From positions 1,876,564-1,940,563 of the forward strand of contig NZ_MPDJ01000001.1 in NCBI RefSeq assembly GCF_001881565.1: a stretch of 64,000 bases of DNA. Reading direction: 5' to 3'. Of this stretch, positions 12,714 through 21,210 are shown one piece after another. Numbering within the stretch: position 1 is the first letter of the stretch; each line of letters starts with the position of its first letter. This DNA comes from Eisenbergiella tayi (lineage in GTDB: Bacteria > Bacillota > Clostridia > Lachnospirales > Lachnospiraceae). Position numbers and translations under genes: made by a program. The notes under the pieces are model-generated. The model searched no databases. It was not told where the DNA came from and saw nothing but the letters and a program-made list of their open reading frames with translations.

Positions 12714-13277
12714 ATGTCAAAAGTTTCCATGTCAGGATCCAATGATTTCTGTCCCCAGTGCCTGTATCTGTATGGTACATACAAAGAAAACGGGGAACCC
12801 AATTACGGGCTGTTCTGCTGGGCAACCTATTGCTGGGATGAAGGGCTTAAATTTGTGGCCTGTATCGGGCAGGATAAGCTGACCCGTGACAGAATAAGGG
12901 CTGAGGGCGTATTTTCCGCTTCCGTAGTGAGCGAAGCGCTTCTGCCCGCCGCGGATTTCTGCGGAACCCATCCCGGATATGAGTTCGATAAGTCGGAGAA
13001 AGTGGAATCTGAAAAAGGCGGGGTCCTGAATGTGCCGGTGCCGAAAGCCAGCCCGTGGACGTTGGAGCTTCAGGTGGATAAAACCCTGCATCTGGATGAC
13101 AAAAAGGAGAGTGAAATATACATTTGCACGATCAAAAATGTGATGGCTGAGGAGTATCTGGCTGGTGATGCCGACTTTGAAAAACGCCTCCGCCAGGCCG
13201 CCCCTGTAATATCCGTATCCGATAAATATTTATCCATAAACCCGGCGCCTTTGGGGGACTGGGGAAGCATGGGATAA
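12714..13277 (+). CDS. Flavin reductase-like FMN-binding protein
   Basis: The 187-residue protein fits the flavin reductase-like split-barrel family: an N-terminal strand with LYGTYKENGEPN, then GLFCWATYCWDEG and IGQDKLTRDRI, and a C-terminal region with SEIYICTIKNVMAEEYL. Such proteins bind FMN and reduce it or act as small flavoproteins; the partner is unknown. AAGGAGG precedes the ATG. It lies 52 bp after the beta-galactosidase gene on the same strand and may be co-transcribed, though a functional link is not obvious. Confidence 0.8.
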   Translation: MSKVSMSGSNDFCPQCLYLYGTYKENGEPNYGLFCWATYCWDEGLKFVACIGQDKLTRDRIRAEGVFSASVVSEALLPAADFCGTHPGYEFDKSEKVESEKGGVLNVPVPKASPWTLELQVDKTLHLDDKKESEIYICTIKNVMAEEYLAGDADFEKRLRQAAPVISVSDKYLSINPAPLGDWGSMG

Positions 13278-13314
13278 CGTTCCTGTATAAAGATTATACA
13301 CCGATAGTAACAAG

Positions 13315-13340
13315 AATGCTGCTCATTTCTGAGCAGCATT
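13315..13340. terminator. Hairpin between convergent genes, possible terminator
   Basis: AATGCTGCTC and GAGCAGCATT form a perfect 10-bp stem with a 6-nt loop. It overlaps the stop codon of the minus-strand zinc-ribbon gene. T tracts on both sides are poor, so termination strength is doubtful. Confidence 0.45.
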
Positions 13341-13601
13341 CTCGTCGTTTTCCGGTGTTTCGTTCTCCAATTGTTCCAGATAATTCTTTTCCCCGCAGTT
13401 GGGACAATATAGGATCTGCCCCTTCCGGCTCCCTACGGAAAAAATCAGCTGCATTAAGGTAGGCCTGAAAACCTGTCCGCAGGCAGGACATTTAAAGGTG
13501 GCGGTACGCCTGTAGGCGAGCCTGCGGAAAATCAGGATCAGGACAAACAGCACTATCAGGATAAGGGCGGTTACCGGTATCATCTTTTGCAGAAAATCCA
13601 T
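13323..13601 (-). CDS. Small membrane-anchored zinc-ribbon protein
   Basis: The start at 13601 is set by GGAGG six bases upstream, giving 92 residues. Residues about 8-26 form one membrane helix (VTALILIVLFVLILIF). After a basic segment comes a zinc ribbon with CPACG and CPNCG, then an acidic Asn/Glu-rich tail. I do not recognise a named family. The layout suggests an inner-membrane protein with a cytoplasmic zinc-bound domain. It sits 25 bp after the M42 peptidase gene's stop on the same strand, so it is probably in that operon. Confidence 0.75.
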   Translation of the reverse strand: MDFLQKMIPVTALILIVLFVLILIFRRLAYRRTATFKCPACGQVFRPTLMQLIFSVGSRKGQILYCPNCGEKNYLEQLENETPENDENAAQK

Positions 13602-13626
13602 AAAAACCTCCGTTTTCGTATGGGCT

Positions 13627-14685
13627 TCAGCCAAGGTAAGCCTTCAGCAGCCTGAAAGTATTCTCTACGCCCTTCTTATGGCTCCGCTCATAACCGTGGG
13701 AGGCATATACACCGGGGCCGATCAGCCCGTGGCGTACATCATAACCGGCGGTGAGAGCCGCGTCCGCATCGGAACCGTAAAAAGGATATACATCCACCGC
13801 AAAGTCCGCGCCGGCCTTTTTCGCCGCTTCAATGAGCGCGCTTACCACATCATAATGATAAGGCCCTCTGCTGTCTTTGGCACAGATGGAAACCTGATAT
13901 TCATCACAGCCCAGTCCTTCTCCCACGCAGCCCATATCCACGGAAAGAACCTCCATTACATCCTGCGGAATGGAAGCGCAGCCGCCGTGCCCCACTTCTT
14001 CGAACACGGTAATATGATGGTAAATCCTGCGGGCAGGAGTGATATTTTCATCCTTTACATATTTGGCATAGCCCAGCAGAACTCCCGTACTCAGCTTGTC
14101 ATCCAGAAAACGGCTCTTGATAAATCCGGAAGGAGTCACCACTGTGCGGGGTTCAAAGCAGACGATATCGCCGGGAAGAATACCGAGGGCAAGCACGTCC
14201 TCTTTGGTGCGTACCACTTCATCCAGGAGGACTTCCATTTCCGAGTAAGCTCTCTTGGTATTGTTATATTCCCCGTTTACATGGATGGAAGCATTGCGAA
14301 GCTGGAAGGTACCTGTATATACGTTTCCGCTTCTCGTAACGATGCGGCAGTTTTCTGCTTCCGCATTATTAGGGTTCATGCCCCCTAACGGGGTCAGGTT
14401 CAGGTGCCCCGCGGAGGTGATTTCCGATACCATTGCCCCCAGTGTATCCACATGGGCCTCAATGAGAATCGGTCCGGCAGCGGGATCGCAGATTTCCCCG
14501 TCTTCCGATACGCCGTCCGCAATTTTGACAAATACGCCGCCTTTGGTGGTAAGCATAGGTTCATACCCCAGTTCGGTATAGACCTTCATCAAATAAGCCG
14601 CCACATTTTTGGTATAGCCTGTAGGGCTGTCAATGGAAAGCAGTTTCTGTGTCTGCTCCACAATATACTCTGTATAATCCTTCAT
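13627..14685 (-). CDS. M42 family metallo-aminopeptidase
   Basis: I use the ATG at 14685, which has AAAGGAGA before it, giving 352 residues. The M42 dinuclear zinc site is visible: EAHVDTLG (His/Asp), SRFLDDKLSTG (bridging Asp), FEEVGHGG (catalytic Glu and zinc Glu), SVDMGC (Asp) and the late GPGVYASHGYERSH (His). M42 enzymes form large tetrahedral particles that trim peptides from the N terminus; some were first named endoglucanase M. The role here is peptide turnover. Family assignment is strong; the preferred residue is unknown. Confidence 0.92.
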   Translation of the reverse strand: MKDYTEYIVEQTQKLLSIDSPTGYTKNVAAYLMKVYTELGYEPMLTTKGGVFVKIADGVSEDGEICDPAAGPILIEAHVDTLGAMVSEITSAGHLNLTPLGGMNPNNAEAENCRIVTRSGNVYTGTFQLRNASIHVNGEYNNTKRAYSEMEVLLDEVVRTKEDVLALGILPGDIVCFEPRTVVTPSGFIKSRFLDDKLSTGVLLGYAKYVKDENITPARRIYHHITVFEEVGHGGCASIPQDVMEVLSVDMGCVGEGLGCDEYQVSICAKDSRGPYHYDVVSALIEAAKKAGADFAVDVYPFYGSDADAALTAGYDVRHGLIGPGVYASHGYERSHKKGVENTFRLLKAYLG

Positions 14686-14868
14686 CAGTGAATCTCCTTT
14701 ACGCATGATGTCTGTTATGTCTGATACAAGATTACCACTTTTACGTAGGTAAGGCCAGTCCTTCCCTCATTTTATTTTAATAAAAAGCATGATATACTGG
14801 AAAACAAAAGAGGAATATGTTTCGTCAGCCCGGAGCATGTTCTCAAAAAAGCCGGAGGATGGATACCA

Positions 14869-16239
14869 ATGAATCAAAAAGGCGAACAGAAGATGGGTAC
14901 GGAGAGCATACCGAAGCTGATGGTGAGTATGGCGGTTCCGTCCATTATCGCACAGATAATTAATATACTTTATAATATTGTGGACCGCATTTATATCGGA
15001 CATATCCCCGGTGTGGGTGCGGCGGCGCTTACCGGCGTCGGCATCACTTTTCCCATCATTACCCTGATTTCCGCGTTTTCAGCCTTCGTAGGAATGGGCG
15101 GAGCGCCGCTTGCGGCGATCTGGCTGGGAAAAGGGGACAGGAAGCACGCGGAAAAAATACTCGGCAGCGGAACCTGTCTGCTTGTTATTTTCACCGTGCT
15201 TCTCATGGCTGTTTTCTATGGTTTTCTCCGGCCGTTCCTTTATATGTTCGGCGCATCGGATGCCACCATCGGCTATGCCATGGATTACATGTACATATAT
15301 CTGTTGGGAACCCTGTTTGTGGAGCTGGCCCTCGGGCTGAATCCCTTTATTATTTCCCAGGGCCGCTCCCGGATCGCCATGATATCCATCGTGATAGGAG
15401 CGGTGGTAAATATAGCCCTGGATCCTCTGTTTATTTTTGTATTTGGCTGGGGAGTGAAGGGCGCGGCCATAGCCACCGTGCTTTCCCAGGCGGTAAGCGC
15501 GGCCTGGAACGTGAAATTCCTTATGAGCCCTAAATCCTCCCTCCGCCTGTCTCTGTGCCATGTGCGTCCCTCCTTCCGCATTATGTGGCAGATTTGTTCC
15601 CTGGGTATTTCCCCCTTTATCATGCGGTCCACGGAAAGCCTGATCAGTATTGTGCTCAACCGGGGACTGCAGATATACGGAGGAGATTTGTACGTAGGTT
15701 CCCTGACAATCATGCAGAGTGTGCTTCAGCTCTTTTCCGCTCCGCTCTCCGGATTTACCCAGGGAGTGCAGCCGATCATCAGCTATAATTACGGCGCAGG
15801 CAATTTTGATCGGGTTAAAAAACTATATCGGAGCATGATAGGAATCAGCTTTGCCATTTCCTTTACCGCCAACCTGACCGCCATGATATTTCCCGGAGCC
15901 TATGCCGCCCTGTTTACGAACGACAGGGAATTGATCGGCCTGGTATCGAAGGTCATGCCGGTATTTCTTTTCGGAATGCTGTTTTTCGGCCTGCAAAACG
16001 GGATCCAGCCCACCTTCCTCGCTCTGGGACAGGCCAAAATATCCCTGTTTATCGCCATGTTCCGAAAGGTGATCCTCCTGGTGCCCCTGGCGCTTGTGCT
16101 TCCCCGGTTCTTTGGAGTGATGGGGATTTATTATGCGGAACCCATATCCGATATTATTTCTGCGGCAACAGCGGGAATACTGTTTTGTATAAATATAAAG
16201 AAAATTCTGTCGAAAGAATATCTGGCAAGAATCCAATGA
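14869..16239 (+). CDS. MATE family efflux transporter
   Basis: The 456-residue protein has about twelve hydrophobic segments. The N-terminal part (IPKLMVSMAVPSIIAQIINI, then YNIVDRIYIGHI) and the matching second half (QLFSAPLSGFTQGVQPIISY) are typical of MatE domains of the Clostridial branch. MATE proteins export cationic drugs or metabolites using a sodium or proton gradient. Substrate is unknown. GGAGG lies before the ATG. The histidine kinase gene begins 11 bp downstream, so the two are co-transcribed. Confidence 0.92.
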   Translation: MNQKGEQKMGTESIPKLMVSMAVPSIIAQIINILYNIVDRIYIGHIPGVGAAALTGVGITFPIITLISAFSAFVGMGGAPLAAIWLGKGDRKHAEKILGSGTCLLVIFTVLLMAVFYGFLRPFLYMFGASDATIGYAMDYMYIYLLGTLFVELALGLNPFIISQGRSRIAMISIVIGAVVNIALDPLFIFVFGWGVKGAAIATVLSQAVSAAWNVKFLMSPKSSLRLSLCHVRPSFRIMWQICSLGISPFIMRSTESLISIVLNRGLQIYGGDLYVGSLTIMQSVLQLFSAPLSGFTQGVQPIISYNYGAGNFDRVKKLYRSMIGISFAISFTANLTAMIFPGAYAALFTNDRELIGLVSKVMPVFLFGMLFFGLQNGIQPTFLALGQAKISLFIAMFRKVILLVPLALVLPRFFGVMGIYYAEPISDIISAATAGILFCINIKKILSKEYLARIQ

Positions 16240-16250
16240 GGGAATAGGAC

Positions 16251-17069
16251 ATGAATATTAAAAAAACAGTTAAGGCACTCCTCATAATCAACGGACTTCA
16301 GTTTGTGGCGGCCTTTCTTCTCTGGCTGGTCATAGGCTCCCAGGTGCTGGGCAGGGTGAATCCCGCTATTTATCTTACGATAGGTATCATGCTGTTAAGC
16401 AGCCTTCTCACCATTATGGGATTATATATGGCCAGCAGGTACCAGAATGACAGCTATCGGGAGAGTATGAAGAACCTGGAAAACCTGAATCTGAAGCTGC
16501 GCGCCCAGAGACATGATTATATGAACCACCTGCAGGTGATCTACGGATTGCTGGAGCTGGGGGAATATGAGGATGCCAGGGAATATATGGAGCCGGTATT
16601 CAAGGATATCACCAGGGTGACGAGAGCCATGAAAACCTCCCAGCCCGCGGTAAACGCCCTGCTTCAGGCCAAAATGGAATCTGCGGAGAAAAAGGGAGTC
16701 GATATGATTGTGGAGGTGGGAACGCCTTTGAAGGAGATTCCGCTGGAGCCGTGGGAGCTGTGCAAGCTTCTCGCCAATCTCATCGATAACGGGATTACAG
16801 CCCTGGAAGAAAAAGAGGGAGAAAAAAAGCTGGCGGTAGAAATCCGCCAGGACAGCAGATTCTATACCTTTGCCGTCCGCAACAACGGCCCCGCCATTCC
16901 CGAAGAGCATCAGGCTCTCATTTTTAAGCAGGGTTTTTCCACCAAAAAAGAAGAAGGCCACGGTACCGGACTTGCCATTGTTTCCCAGATCGTTAAGGAA
17001 GCCAAAGGAGAAATCAGCCTTTCCTCCGATGAAAAGGAGACCTGCTTTGCGATCCGCCTGCCCAGGTAA
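16251..17069 (+). CDS. Membrane sensor histidine kinase with Spo0B-like dimerisation helix
   Basis: The 272-residue protein has two N-terminal membrane segments (residues about 8-28 and 38-60) with almost no extracellular loop, so it may sense the membrane itself or a partner. QRHDYMNHLQ holds the likely phospho-acceptor His88. The GHKL ATPase domain follows, with NLIDNGITALEE (N box) and GHGTGLAIV (G box). This type normally pairs with LytTR regulators. The nearest LytTR gene is at 19134, separated from the kinase by nfeD, floA and one unknown gene, so pairing is inferred. Confidence 0.88.
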   Translation: MNIKKTVKALLIINGLQFVAAFLLWLVIGSQVLGRVNPAIYLTIGIMLLSSLLTIMGLYMASRYQNDSYRESMKNLENLNLKLRAQRHDYMNHLQVIYGLLELGEYEDAREYMEPVFKDITRVTRAMKTSQPAVNALLQAKMESAEKKGVDMIVEVGTPLKEIPLEPWELCKLLANLIDNGITALEEKEGEKKLAVEIRQDSRFYTFAVRNNGPAIPEEHQALIFKQGFSTKKEEGHGTGLAIVSQIVKEAKGEISLSSDEKETCFAIRLPR

Positions 17070-17185
17070 ATACTTTTTTTATCTGCACCCTGTTTTTCAT
17101 GTGACAGGGGCAGTATCTGTGCATGCATTTGAAAACTGGATACTGACATTACAGCCCCCGTTTTGTATAAGTTGCAGAATACCAC

Positions 17186-17213
17186 TTTCCTGAAATGAGG
17201 AAACGGCTATAAT
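17186..17213 (+). promoter_or_regulatory. Promoter with internal inverted repeat before nfeD
   Basis: TATAAT lies at 17208-17213. TTTCCT-gaaatg-AGGAAA, a perfect 6-bp inverted repeat (17186-17203), sits where the -35 and spacer would be. No good -35 hexamer is seen, which suggests control by a protein binding the repeat. Confidence 0.5.
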
Positions 17214-17289
17214 CAGACATAGAAAGGGCGGTACGGGATATTCTTTTACAGCAGATGTAAATCCGGTGCCGGAAAGGAGGAATAAAGGA

Positions 17290-17769
17290 ATGGATACATT
17301 GATGATATTGGGAATTATCCTTTTCATTGCAGGCTTCATTTTGATTGCCATAGAAATGGTAATTCCCGGGTTCGGAGCGCCGGGGATCAGCGGAATCGCC
17401 TGTCTTATTGCAGGAGTTTTCCTGACTGCGGATTCCGTGGCGGAAGGAGCGTTCATTACCGTTATTGTGCTGGCGCTTCTGGGAATTATGATGGCGGTCA
17501 TTGTGTGGCTGCTGTCCAAAGGCAAGATTCACTCACCGATTATTCTGGAGGAAGAGCAGAAGAAGGATGAGGGCTATATCAGCTCCACGGATCTGGATTA
17601 TCTTCTGGGAAAAAAGGGTATTGCGGAGACTGATTTAAGACCCACGGGAGTAGGAAATTTTGAGGGTGTTAATTTTGATGTGATTTCGGAAGGAAAATAT
17701 ATATCAAAAGGAACGAACCTGGAAATCATAAAGGTAAACGGTTCCAAATTAATTGTAAAGGAACAATAG
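17290..17769 (+). CDS. NfeD family membrane protein
   Basis: From the ATG at 17290 (preceded by GGAAAGGAGG) the protein has 159 residues. Three or four membrane segments fill residues 1-80, including [20 protein letters not shown], a typical NfeD motif. The C-terminal 60 residues form a small OB-fold beta barrel ([20 protein letters not shown]). NfeD proteins work with flotillins in membrane microdomains. The floA gene follows 16 bp downstream, which is the usual pairing and supports the call. Confidence 0.9.
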   Translation: MDTLMILGIILFIAGFILIAIEMVIPGFGAPGISGIACLIAGVFLTADSVAEGAFITVIVLALLGIMMAVIVWLLSKGKIHSPIILEEEQKKDEGYISSTDLDYLLGKKGIAETDLRPTGVGNFEGVNFDVISEGKYISKGTNLEIIKVNGSKLIVKEQ

Positions 17770-17785
17770 TAAAGGGGGCTTTGTA

Positions 17786-18763
17786 ATGAGTAATATAATA
17801 GTAATCAGCATTATCGGTATCATCGGACTGCTTATTGTCCTGTTTTTTATTTTTGTACCTATAGGTCTGTGGATATCCTCCCTGGCCGCAAATGTTAAAA
17901 TCAGCATTTTCAACCTGATAGGAATGAAGCTGCGCCGCGTGGTTCCTTCCCGTATCGTCATCCCTCTTATCAAAGCGAGGAAGGCAGGGCTGGATCTGGG
18001 AGTAAACCAGCTGGAAGCACACTATCTGGCAGGCGGAAATGTGGATAATGTGGTCAATGCCCTGATAGCATCGGAACGAGCGGGAATCGAGCTTCCTTTT
18101 GAAAAAGCGGCAGCCATCGACCTGGCGGGCCGTGACGTACTGGAAGCAGTTAAGATGAGCGTAAATCCCAAGGTAATCGAAACCACCAATGTATCGGCGG
18201 TGGCAAAGGATGGTATCGAGCTTCTGGTTAAGGCCAGAGTTACCGTGAGAGCCGATCTGGAACGCCTGGTGGGCGGCGCCGGAGAAGCCACTATCCTGGC
18301 AAGAATCGGTGAAGGTATCGTAACCACCGTGGGTTCTGCCAAATCCCATAAAGAAGTGCTGGAAAACCCGGATGACATTTCAAAACGTGTGTTAAGCAAA
18401 GGCCTGGATTCCGGTACGGCTTTTGAAATCCTTTCCATTGATATCGCAGATATTGACGTGGGCCGCAACATCGGCGCCCATCTCCAGTCCCTGCAGGCGG
18501 AAGCGGATAAAAATATTGCCCAGGCCAAGGCGGAGGAAAGACGCGCCATGGCTGTTGCAAAGGAACAGGAAATGCGTGCGTACGTGGTGGAAGCGGAGGC
18601 GGAAGTTCCCAAAGCCCTTGCCTATGCCCTGCGTGAAGGAAAAATGGGCGTGATGGATTATTATGAGCTTCAGAATCTGAAAGCGGATACCGATATGCGT
18701 TCGTCTATTTCCGGAACAGGAATCGTTGATTCGGATTTGACCGGCGACGGAAGGAATGATTAG
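17786..18763 (+). CDS. floA: Flotillin-like protein FloA
   Basis: The 325-residue protein matches the FloA (YqfA) group: one N-terminal membrane hairpin ([18 protein letters not shown]), an SPFH domain ([20 protein letters not shown]), and an Ala/Glu-rich coiled coil near residues 230-280. FloA scaffolds functional membrane microdomains that gather signalling proteins and proteases. The neighbouring nfeD is the standard partner. Its setting between a histidine kinase gene and a LytTR regulator gene is less usual and may mean that the kinase works in these microdomains. Confidence 0.94.
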   Translation: MSNIIVISIIGIIGLLIVLFFIFVPIGLWISSLAANVKISIFNLIGMKLRRVVPSRIVIPLIKARKAGLDLGVNQLEAHYLAGGNVDNVVNALIASERAGIELPFEKAAAIDLAGRDVLEAVKMSVNPKVIETTNVSAVAKDGIELLVKARVTVRADLERLVGGAGEATILARIGEGIVTTVGSAKSHKEVLENPDDISKRVLSKGLDSGTAFEILSIDIADIDVGRNIGAHLQSLQAEADKNIAQAKAEERRAMAVAKEQEMRAYVVEAEAEVPKALAYALREGKMGVMDYYELQNLKADTDMRSSISGTGIVDSDLTGDGRND

Positions 18764-18766
18764 GCA

Positions 18767-19165
18767 ATGAAAAAGAGAAGTTTGCAGGAAGAGCTTGGAA
18801 GGCTGTCCTGCGTGCTCATGTCCAATAAATCGGCAGGCAGCAGGTTTGCATGGAATCCTTATTTTCCCCCGGGGGTATCACTCCCGGAGGAAGAGGATTC
18901 GGAGATTTTCTCCCCGGAGGAAGATGCCGCGGACCCTGCCGTACAGAAGACATGGCAGGAACAGCAGGCACCCGGGACATTGCCGGGAACAGCGGCAGGA
19001 ACAAAAGGGGAGAGCCGGGATAGAATTCCTCGTCCGGAGGCTGTGTCGCAGCGACGGACGGTTCTCAGGAAAGCGGTAGTATTAAGTGAAATTATCGGCG
19101 AACCGGTCTGCAGAAAAAGAAAAAGGAAAGCATATGGCAATCAGGGTAATCGTAGTAGAGGATGA
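18767..19165 (+). CDS. Hypothetical protein downstream of floA
   Basis: The 132-residue frame starts 3 bp after the floA stop and runs 32 bp into the response regulator gene. It has a basic N terminus (MKKRSLQEELGRLSC), a Pro/Glu-rich low-complexity middle, and a C-terminal stretch (VVLSEIIGEPVCRKRKRK) that looks like a short conserved basic motif. I recognise no domain and assign no function. No membrane segment or signal peptide is present. Tight packing and lack of an alternative frame with a better start support a real gene, but the low-complexity middle leaves doubt. Confidence 0.6.
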   Translation: MKKRSLQEELGRLSCVLMSNKSAGSRFAWNPYFPPGVSLPEEEDSEIFSPEEDAADPAVQKTWQEQQAPGTLPGTAAGTKGESRDRIPRPEAVSQRRTVLRKAVVLSEIIGEPVCRKRKRKAYGNQGNRSRG

Positions 19166-19874
19166 AAGCGGAATAAGGAAGCTTCTGAGAAAAATCATAG
19201 AGCGCAACGATGGCTTTGAAGTGGCCGGGGAATGCGATAACCTGGCGGATGCGGTGAGTCTTTTCGCCAGGCTGAAGCCGGAGGTGGTCTTCCTTGATAT
19301 TGAAATCAATGGGGCCAGCGGCATTGACTGCGCCAAAATCATTGCGGACATGGAGCCAAAGACCAAAATTGTCTTTGCCACCGCCCATGCGGAGTATATG
19401 CCGGAAGCCTTTGAGGTTTATGCCTTCGACTATCTGGTAAAGCCTTTTGATATCGAAAGAGTGGATCGTACTCTCGCCCGTATCCTTTCCCTGAAGGAGC
19501 AGGAGCCGCAGGAGCACCCGGATAAAATCGTGCGCTATGAAAAAGGACTGGACCGCCTTCTTGTAAAAGGCAGGGAAAGCATGAGCTTTGTGGATATCCA
19601 GGATATCGTCCTGGTACAGCGGGAAAACAACAGCACCGTCATTTACACCAGACAGGATTCCTTTACCACCTCGGCGGGACTTGGGGATATCGAGGCGAAG
19701 CTGGATCCGGAGCTGTTCTTAAGAAGCCATAAATCCTATATTATCAACCTGTCCAAAATCAAAAAGATAGAACCCTACGGGCGCTGGACCTATATAGTGG
19801 CCTTTAAGGATTTGGACAGGGACGCGCTGATTACGGCTGAGAAATATGAGGAAATCAAAAAAAGATTTTCCTGA
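19134..19874 (+). CDS. LytTR-family response regulator
   Basis: The ATG at 19134 follows AAAGGAAAG, giving 246 residues. The receiver domain has acidic residues VVEDESG and the phospho-acceptor Asp55 in VFLDIEING, with Lys in YLVKPFD. Residues about 145-246 form a LytTR DNA-binding domain (VLVQRENNSTVIYT, FLRSHKSYIINLSKI). Such regulators bind pairs of direct repeats. The likely partner is the GHKL kinase at 16251. Targets are not visible. A strong terminator follows. Confidence 0.92.
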   Translation: MAIRVIVVEDESGIRKLLRKIIERNDGFEVAGECDNLADAVSLFARLKPEVVFLDIEINGASGIDCAKIIADMEPKTKIVFATAHAEYMPEAFEVYAFDYLVKPFDIERVDRTLARILSLKEQEPQEHPDKIVRYEKGLDRLLVKGRESMSFVDIQDIVLVQRENNSTVIYTRQDSFTTSAGLGDIEAKLDPELFLRSHKSYIINLSKIKKIEPYGRWTYIVAFKDLDRDALITAEKYEEIKKRFS

Positions 19875-19891
19875 AATTGTGGATAAACATG

Positions 19892-19948
19892 AAAAAGTGC
19901 AGAACCGCTGTGGATAAGATAGCAATCCATGCGGTCTGCACTTTTTTT
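19892..19948. terminator. Bidirectional rho-independent terminator
   Basis: AAAAAGTGCAGAACCGC (19892-19908) pairs with GCGGTCTGCACTTTTT (19931-19946) with one bulged base, flanked by A and T tracts. It serves the convergent response regulator and HAD phosphatase genes. Confidence 0.85.
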
Positions 19949-19981
19949 GTGCGGAAACCGACACATCGGAAACCCCGAAGC

Positions 19982-20800
19982 TTACCGAAGCTTCTGCCAG
20001 ATTTCCTTTACATCCCGGAACAGGAAATCCGGTTTGATGTCTCCGTCTTCGATATCTTTCAAAGTAGCTTCGCCGGAAAGCACACAGATGGCATCCACGC
20101 CCGCATTTTTGCCGGTAGCGATGTCAGTATACAGCCGATCTCCCACAATGACGGCTTCCCCGGCTGAACAGCCTGTATTTTTCAGCACACAGTCCACCAT
20201 AATAGGCTGCGGCTTTCCGATAAAGAAGGGCTCTTTGCCGGTTGCATTTTTCAGCATGATGCTCATGGATCCGCAGTCAGGGATAAAGCCGAAGCTTACC
20301 GGACAGACCAGATCCGGGTTGGTGGCAAGATAAACCACATCCCGTCCCAGCATAATACAGGTGTTACGGATCTTTTCCGAGGTGTTTTCCGTATCAAAAC
20401 CGATGAGTACGACAGAAGCGCTCTCATCCGGCTCTGTAACCACAGAAAGCCCGCTTTCCCGAAGCTCCGTTACCAAAGACCGGGTTCCCATGCAATATAC
20501 CGTCTGGCCGGGATAATTTTCCCTGATATACATGGCGGTAGCCTGGCTGGAGGTGTAGAAATCTTCGAAACCCGCCTGAATGCCCATGCCCGTTACCTTC
20601 TGCACATAATCCGTTACGGATTTGGAGGAATTATTGGTAATGAAAATATACCTTCCCCCGTTATCACGGATTTGCTGAAGAAAATCCAGGGTTCCTTCAA
20701 AGATTTCATTTTCATTATAAATGGTGCCGTCCATGTCCAGCAGCCACAGCTTTTTCTTTTTCAGTATTTCGGCATTGCGGCCATTCAAATCGGTTATCAT
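19982..20800 (-). CDS. HAD-IIA family phosphatase (NagD/PGP-like)
   Basis: I choose the ATG at 20800, with AGGA six bases upstream, giving 272 residues. Motif I is LLDMDGTIY, motif II ITNNSS, motif III with IGKPQPIMVD and motif IV VGDRLYTDIATGKNAG. HAD-IIA members dephosphorylate small sugar phosphates, p-nitrophenyl phosphate, phosphoglycolate or, in animals, glycerol-3-phosphate. The gene lies 50 bp downstream of the glycerol-3-phosphate oxidation operon on the same strand, which makes a glycerol-3-phosphate or related substrate plausible but unproven. Confidence 0.9.
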   Translation of the reverse strand: MITDLNGRNAEILKKKKLWLLDMDGTIYNENEIFEGTLDFLQQIRDNGGRYIFITNNSSKSVTDYVQKVTGMGIQAGFEDFYTSSQATAMYIRENYPGQTVYCMGTRSLVTELRESGLSVVTEPDESASVVLIGFDTENTSEKIRNTCIMLGRDVVYLATNPDLVCPVSFGFIPDCGSMSIMLKNATGKEPFFIGKPQPIMVDCVLKNTGCSAGEAVIVGDRLYTDIATGKNAGVDAICVLSGEATLKDIEDGDIKPDFLFRDVKEIWQKLR

Positions 20801-20850
20801 CACAAATCCTTTCCTCTATTAAAGTTTACAGTTACCGTAAACCTACTATA

Positions 20851-21210
20851 TCAGAGCACATCCTTGGTGGCAATGATATTTACGCCCGTATCCGCGGCAT
20901 TTTCCAAAATGATATCGCCGATATGTACAGGCGCTTCCACGCAGATATCCCTGAGAGCCTTCACGCATTCCCCTATTTTGCCCTTGGGGATGTCGGAGGA
21001 TGTTTTTACGGAAACAACAGGCAGATGGCCGCCTTTTACCCTGACAGTGGAGGTTACGATACGGGTGGGATTGGTGCATTCCTTTCTGGCGTAGGCCTCT
21101 CCCCGGGGACAGGTATTGCCGGTAACCTTAACCACATCCTTGTCTTCCAACGTGACGGTAAGGGCACAGCCTAAAGGGCAGTTAATACAGATGAGTTCAC
21201 GCTGTTCCAT
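20851..21210 (-). CDS. DUF1667 protein, small cysteine-rich subunit of the glycerol-3-phosphate oxidation operon
   Basis: The ATG at 21210 follows AGAGGTG; 119 residues. The N terminus has CINCPLGCALTV and GNTCPRGEAYA, four cysteines that look like metal or Fe-S ligands. DUF1667 proteins are regularly encoded after two FAD-dependent oxidoreductases of the GlpA type in Clostridia. It overlaps the end of the preceding gene by 14 bp, so translation is coupled. The role is probably an electron-transfer subunit, inferred from context. Confidence 0.88.
   Translation of the reverse strand: MEQRELICINCPLGCALTVTLEDKDVVKVTGNTCPRGEAYARKECTNPTRIVTSTVRVKGGHLPVVSVKTSSDIPKGKIGECVKALRDICVEAPVHIGDIILENAADTGVNIIATKDVL

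Noticed and set aside
17186..17213. Sigma-W type promoter for nfeD-floA, as in Bacillus
   Set aside because: A TGAAAC-N16-CGTA pattern is absent; the TATAAT box points to a vegetative promoter.
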